This document shows, piece by piece, positions 61,020 through 64,000 of a stretch of 64,000 nucleotides of DNA; the first letter of the stretch is position 1; each line of letters opens with the position of its first letter. A program made the translations under genes and the position numbers. Location: positions 1 to 64,000 of the forward strand of contig CANMLX010000008.1 in the NCBI GenBank assembly GCA_947498845.1, read 5' to 3'. Under the pieces are notes generated by a model, which saw only the letters and a program-made list of their open reading frames with translations, made no database searches and was not told the DNA's origin. Source of the stretch: an uncultured Flavobacteriaceae bacterium (GTDB lineage: Bacteria > Bacteroidota > Bacteroidia > Flavobacteriales > Flavobacteriaceae).

Positions 61020-63095
61020 TTAAATACTAATCTTTTTATTTATACTATTTCCATTAATTTCTATTTTTAAAAAATAAATACCATTACGTAATCTTAATTT
61101 GTCTTTATTTAAAGTAATCGTATGATTTCCTTTAGTAAGCGTTTTGGAAAATGCATCAATACTTTGTCCATTTAGGTTAATAATTTTAACACGAACTAAT
61201 TCGGTAGTATTTTTTATATTTAAATCTATTAAAATATCACCTTTTACGGTGTTTTGATATAAATTTATGTTTTTACCAACTGCCGATTTATTTGTTGTTT
61301 GTGGTGAACTATGCCATGTATTATTGTAATAATAAGGAGTATTGGAACATGTGTTTAAATCTACAGTTTGGTTAGTGCCATTATAATTAAAAATAACATT
61401 AGAGCAGTTTCCATTTATAGTGATTGTTTTATAGCCATTATTAGAATCTATTAACTCTGTACCAGGCCATTGTCCATTGGTTGGCTCCAGGTTGTTATTC
61501 CAAGAATAAACATGTGTGTAATCTTTTACATAGATGTTAAAATTATTAGAATTTACTTGTGGTGGAGATGCATGCCATGAATTATCATAAAAATAAGGTT
61601 CGTTTTCGCATGTGTATAAATCTGCCGTTTGGTTTGCACCATTATTGCTAAAGATGATGTTAGAACAGTTCCCAGAAATAGTTGCAGAAAATAAACCATT
61701 GCCTTCATTATTTAGTGTTGTTCCTGGCCAACTACCATTAGTTGCGTTTAAATTACTGTCCCAACTATAAAGAGATGTATACTCTTGGGTGGTGTAAACA
61801 GTAAATGTTTCGGTGTTATCATTAGTACTATTTATCCAAACGGCATAATTATTTCCAGAGACGGCAAAACTCCAGTTATCGCCTGAAGGTGACCAATTAT
61901 TTGGACCTATTTTCATAGCTACATCATAATTACTGCCATTAATAACTGCAGCGTAAAGACCATTTTGAGAGGCTTGTATAGTGATATTACTTTGGCTATG
62001 AATACCTGCATTTTTACGAATTTGTATTAATTCTATAATACCTTCTTTTACGGTATTATCCCAATCAAATAAATGCGGCCAATAAATACAAGGCACACCA
62101 GGGTGTGTTAATAGATAAGCATATGTTTGTACAACATTACTAGAATTAAGCACATTATTAGGTGTGTCGTATCTTGGTGTATCATGATTTTCTACAAATG
62201 TTGTATTGTTTTTTGGATCCCAACCTATGCCGCCTGAAGGCGATCCATTGGTCGCTAAATAAGAATAATTATTGTCTCTTATCACAGATTTTAAGGTGAA
62301 ATATGTAGGGAAATCAAAAGCTCCAGAACCAGTACCATCTATCCAATCTTGAATAGTTTGCTTATTAGAATTAAAATATTCACCTACTGAAAAACTAGGG
62401 TTAGTAGCATTATTGTACAATGTAAAATAGTACTCATCAAAACCATGAACAAAGTCATAACGCCAACCTTTGTACCCTATACTTTTAAGGTTGTTTAAAA
62501 AGGCAATAATACTGTTTTGTACATAGGTTTTAGTATGGTCAATATCTCTAGCAGCTTCATAAGAAGTACCAGTATCGTTCCCGCCTCTGGGATAGGTATT
62601 AAAATATTCTGGGACACCCCAAACTTCATCATTAGAAGTAATCGCATCTGTCCCCCAGATTGGATTGGTAAAATCTAAATAGTTTGTTGAGCCTACACGG
62701 TGGTTTATTACGATATCTGCTATTGGCTCAATACCTTTAGAGTTTAGTGTATTTAGTAAGTTAATATGGTCTTGCAAGGTACCATAGTTGTTAGAAAAGT
62801 TATTAAGTTCTCTTGGGAGATAGCCTTCCAAAGATCCAGCATTACTGGGTGGTGGTAGCCAAATCATATCGATACCCATATCTGAAATTTCCTGAGAAAG
62901 ACCATTTACTATATTGTACCAATTGTTTGGATTATTAGCTGCGGATTCCCAATAAAAGCCTTGAAGCATGACACGGTCATCATTTTCCCGCTGAGCGGTT
63001 AGAAAAGATGTTGTACATAGAACAAAAATTAAACAATACAATTTAGATAGTAAAGGTGGTGTTTTACTTACCTTGAAAAAATAATTAGTTAGCAT
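61020..63095 (-). CDS. Secreted GH13 alpha-amylase with starch-binding modules and T9SS sorting domain
   Basis: A 691-residue protein: signal peptide (LYCLIFVLCTTSFLTAQ, to about residue 35), GH13 catalytic barrel with ADIVINHR (region I), GWRYDFVHG (nucleophile Asp), FSVGEYF (acid/base Glu) and FVENHDTPRY (transition-state Asp). Two similar modules of about 100 residues follow (SLYSWDSNLNATNGSWPGT and HVYSWNNNLEPTNGQWPGT, each ending FYDNSWH or YYNNTWH), resembling CBM26-like starch-binding modules, then a T9SS type A sorting domain. It should hydrolyse extracellular alpha-1,4-glucan. It is monocistronic here. Confidence 0.95.
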   Translation of the reverse strand: MLTNYFFKVSKTPPLLSKLYCLIFVLCTTSFLTAQRENDDRVMLQGFYWESAANNPNNWYNIVNGLSQEISDMGIDMIWLPPPSNAGSLEGYLPRELNNFSNNYGTLQDHINLLNTLNSKGIEPIADIVINHRVGSTNYLDFTNPIWGTDAITSNDEVWGVPEYFNTYPRGGNDTGTSYEAARDIDHTKTYVQNSIIAFLNNLKSIGYKGWRYDFVHGFDEYYFTLYNNATNPSFSVGEYFNSNKQTIQDWIDGTGSGAFDFPTYFTLKSVIRDNNYSYLATNGSPSGGIGWDPKNNTTFVENHDTPRYDTPNNVLNSSNVVQTYAYLLTHPGVPCIYWPHLFDWDNTVKEGIIELIQIRKNAGIHSQSNITIQASQNGLYAAVINGSNYDVAMKIGPNNWSPSGDNWSFAVSGNNYAVWINSTNDNTETFTVYTTQEYTSLYSWDSNLNATNGSWPGTTLNNEGNGLFSATISGNCSNIIFSNNGANQTADLYTCENEPYFYDNSWHASPPQVNSNNFNIYVKDYTHVYSWNNNLEPTNGQWPGTELIDSNNGYKTITINGNCSNVIFNYNGTNQTVDLNTCSNTPYYYNNTWHSSPQTTNKSAVGKNINLYQNTVKGDILIDLNIKNTTELVRVKIINLNGQSIDAFSKTLTKGNHTITLNKDKLRLRNGIYFLKIEINGNSINKKISI

Positions 63096-63266
63096 AGTTT
63101 GTGTTTTTTTAGGTTAATTATTGTGAATTTAATAATTATGAAACCATTTTTTTAATAAAAAAACAACTACAACGTTTTCGAGTTGATAACTTTTTCTTAC
63201 AGCCTAACAAAAAGGGAATCAAAAGCTTAGGAGGTGATTCTTTTTTTGATTCTTACTATGAAAACA

Positions 63267-63292
63267 AAAAAAGAGCCACTAGAGCTCTTTTA
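63267..63292 (-). terminator. Terminator of the alpha/beta hydrolase gene
   Basis: AAAAGAGC and GCTCTTTT form an 8-bp stem; on the minus strand a T-rich tract (TTTTTGTTTT) follows. It is 18 nt after the hydrolase stop. Confidence 0.75.
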
Positions 63293-63309
63293 AGGAAATA
63301 TTACTACCA

Positions 63310-64000
63310 TTATTTATGCTTATCAATAAATTCTATCACTTTTTCTGAAAATAATTTAGGTTCGCTAAACATTGGAGAATGCCCAGATCTTTCAAAAATG
63401 AGTAACGCTTTATCATTAGAGCCAAAATTATCGAAGGCTTCTTGGGAAAACCTTGTGGGGACTACCATATCGTATTTTCCTGATAGTATTAAAGCAGGAA
63501 TCTCAATTTCCTTTAACCTGTTTGTGTAAGATAAATTTCTAAGTTCAGGATCGATTAAGGATTGCGTATTTAAAGTATTCCATAGTGTGGTTGTGGGATT
63601 ATAATCAAAAGCACTATTGGTGCCTTCTTCTGGTGTATTAATTATATTGTCTTGGGCAAGCTTTTCTTCGGCATTAAAAGCTTTGATATTCATTTTTCTA
63701 AAGTCTTTTTTGTTATTAGATGGACTTACGCTTTTTATTAAACTATTTACAGATTCCCAAAATTCAATGTTGTTTCCTAAAGTAATTTGTTGATTAGCTA
63801 TGTTCTCAAAGTTTGTTATATATTCTAAATATAATCCTTTTGGGTCGTGTGTGCCTCCAACAGGAATCCATCCTAAAAAGTCATTTTGATCTTTTAATAA
63901 TGTTGCTGTTCCTAAGGTAACTCCCCAGCTACTTCCTAATAGAAAGAAACGAGACTCATTACCATATTTACGTTTTAATACTTTTACAAGAGCAAGTACA
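63310..64000 (-). CDS. Alpha/beta hydrolase (proline iminopeptidase-like), partial
   Basis: The minus-strand frame is open from the window edge to a stop at 63310, giving about 229 residues; the N-terminus lies outside. The nucleophile elbow FLLGSSWGVTLG is near 63920-63950, the acid Asp probably in LILSGKYDMVVP, and the catalytic His in RSGHSPMFSEP. The GSSWG elbow and the GGTHDP region fit prolyl aminopeptidase-type hydrolases. The internal ATG at 63693 is not the start, since homologous-looking sequence continues upstream in the same frame. Confidence 0.85.
   Translation of the reverse strand, partial: VLALVKVLKRKYGNESRFFLLGSSWGVTLGTATLLKDQNDFLGWIPVGGTHDPKGLYLEYITNFENIANQQITLGNNIEFWESVNSLIKSVSPSNNKKDFRKMNIKAFNAEEKLAQDNIINTPEEGTNSAFDYNPTTTLWNTLNTQSLIDPELRNLSYTNRLKEIEIPALILSGKYDMVVPTRFSQEAFDNFGSNDKALLIFERSGHSPMFSEPKLFSEKVIEFIDKHK

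Noticed and set aside
63160..63190. Possible LacI/MalR operator (AACGTTTTCG) upstream of the amylase gene
   Set aside because: The half-sites are not symmetric and no second copy exists, so chance is as likely.

Overview
The window is AT-rich chromosomal DNA from a member of the Bacteroidota, almost certainly a marine-type Flavobacteriaceae. The evidence is PorQ of the type IX secretion system (T9SS), several secreted proteins ending in T9SS type A sorting domains, two DUF4252 proteins behind an ECF sigma factor, DUF6443 Rhs proteins, and promoters of the Bacteroidetes form (TTG, about 20 nt, TAnnTTTG). No tRNA or rRNA gene was seen; one structural RNA (6S) was.

Region 1 (1-20.5 kb) is mostly conserved housekeeping DNA: an S41 protease lipoprotein, an ECF sigma/anti-sigma/DUF4252 operon, a coiled-coil gene with zapA, 6S RNA, rny, a DUF1456 gene, a TerB-like gene, uvrB, acpH, glmM, mscS, an LpxL-type acyltransferase, a rhomboid protease, a YD-like lipoprotein, lon and porQ. 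Intergenic palindromes include a hairpin-like element of about 170 bp after rny.

Region 2 (20.6-59.4 kb) lies between porQ and cmk and looks like a composite accessory island. It holds (a) Rhs locus 1 at 20.9-29.6 kb, a pair of Sec-signal-bearing Rhs/SpvB-like proteins ending in a putative HExxH metallopeptidase toxin, followed by a lipoprotein that is probably the immunity protein; (b) a scar with an IS1380 transposase fragment and a broken gene; (c) a complete-looking, divergently transcribed type II secretion/type IV pilus-like machine at 30.1-41.7 kb (pseudopilins, prepilin peptidase, GspE, secretin, GspL/M-like, GspF and accessory lipoproteins); (d) an AraC regulator and Rhs locus 2 at 42.4-52.3 kb, with the same pair architecture but a putative EC869-like nuclease toxin and immunity gene, this segment being flanked by about 98% identical direct repeats of 350-405 bp; (e) secreted T9SS-type proteins: an FN3 lipoprotein, a parallel beta-helix protein and a multidomain metalloprotease.

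Region 3 (59.4-64 kb) returns to core genes: cmk and a rhodanese-type sulfurtransferase, then a secreted GH13 amylase and a partial alpha/beta hydrolase.

The most interesting idea is that the two Rhs loci and the T2SS-like machine between them work together. Both Rhs proteins of each pair carry signal peptides, no T6SS or T9SS delivery signal is visible, and T2SS machines export folded periplasmic proteins. A second link is a TTACGGnAAACCGTAA palindrome placed exactly 21 bp upstream of the -7 box of both Rhs locus 1 and a distant YD-like lipoprotein gene.
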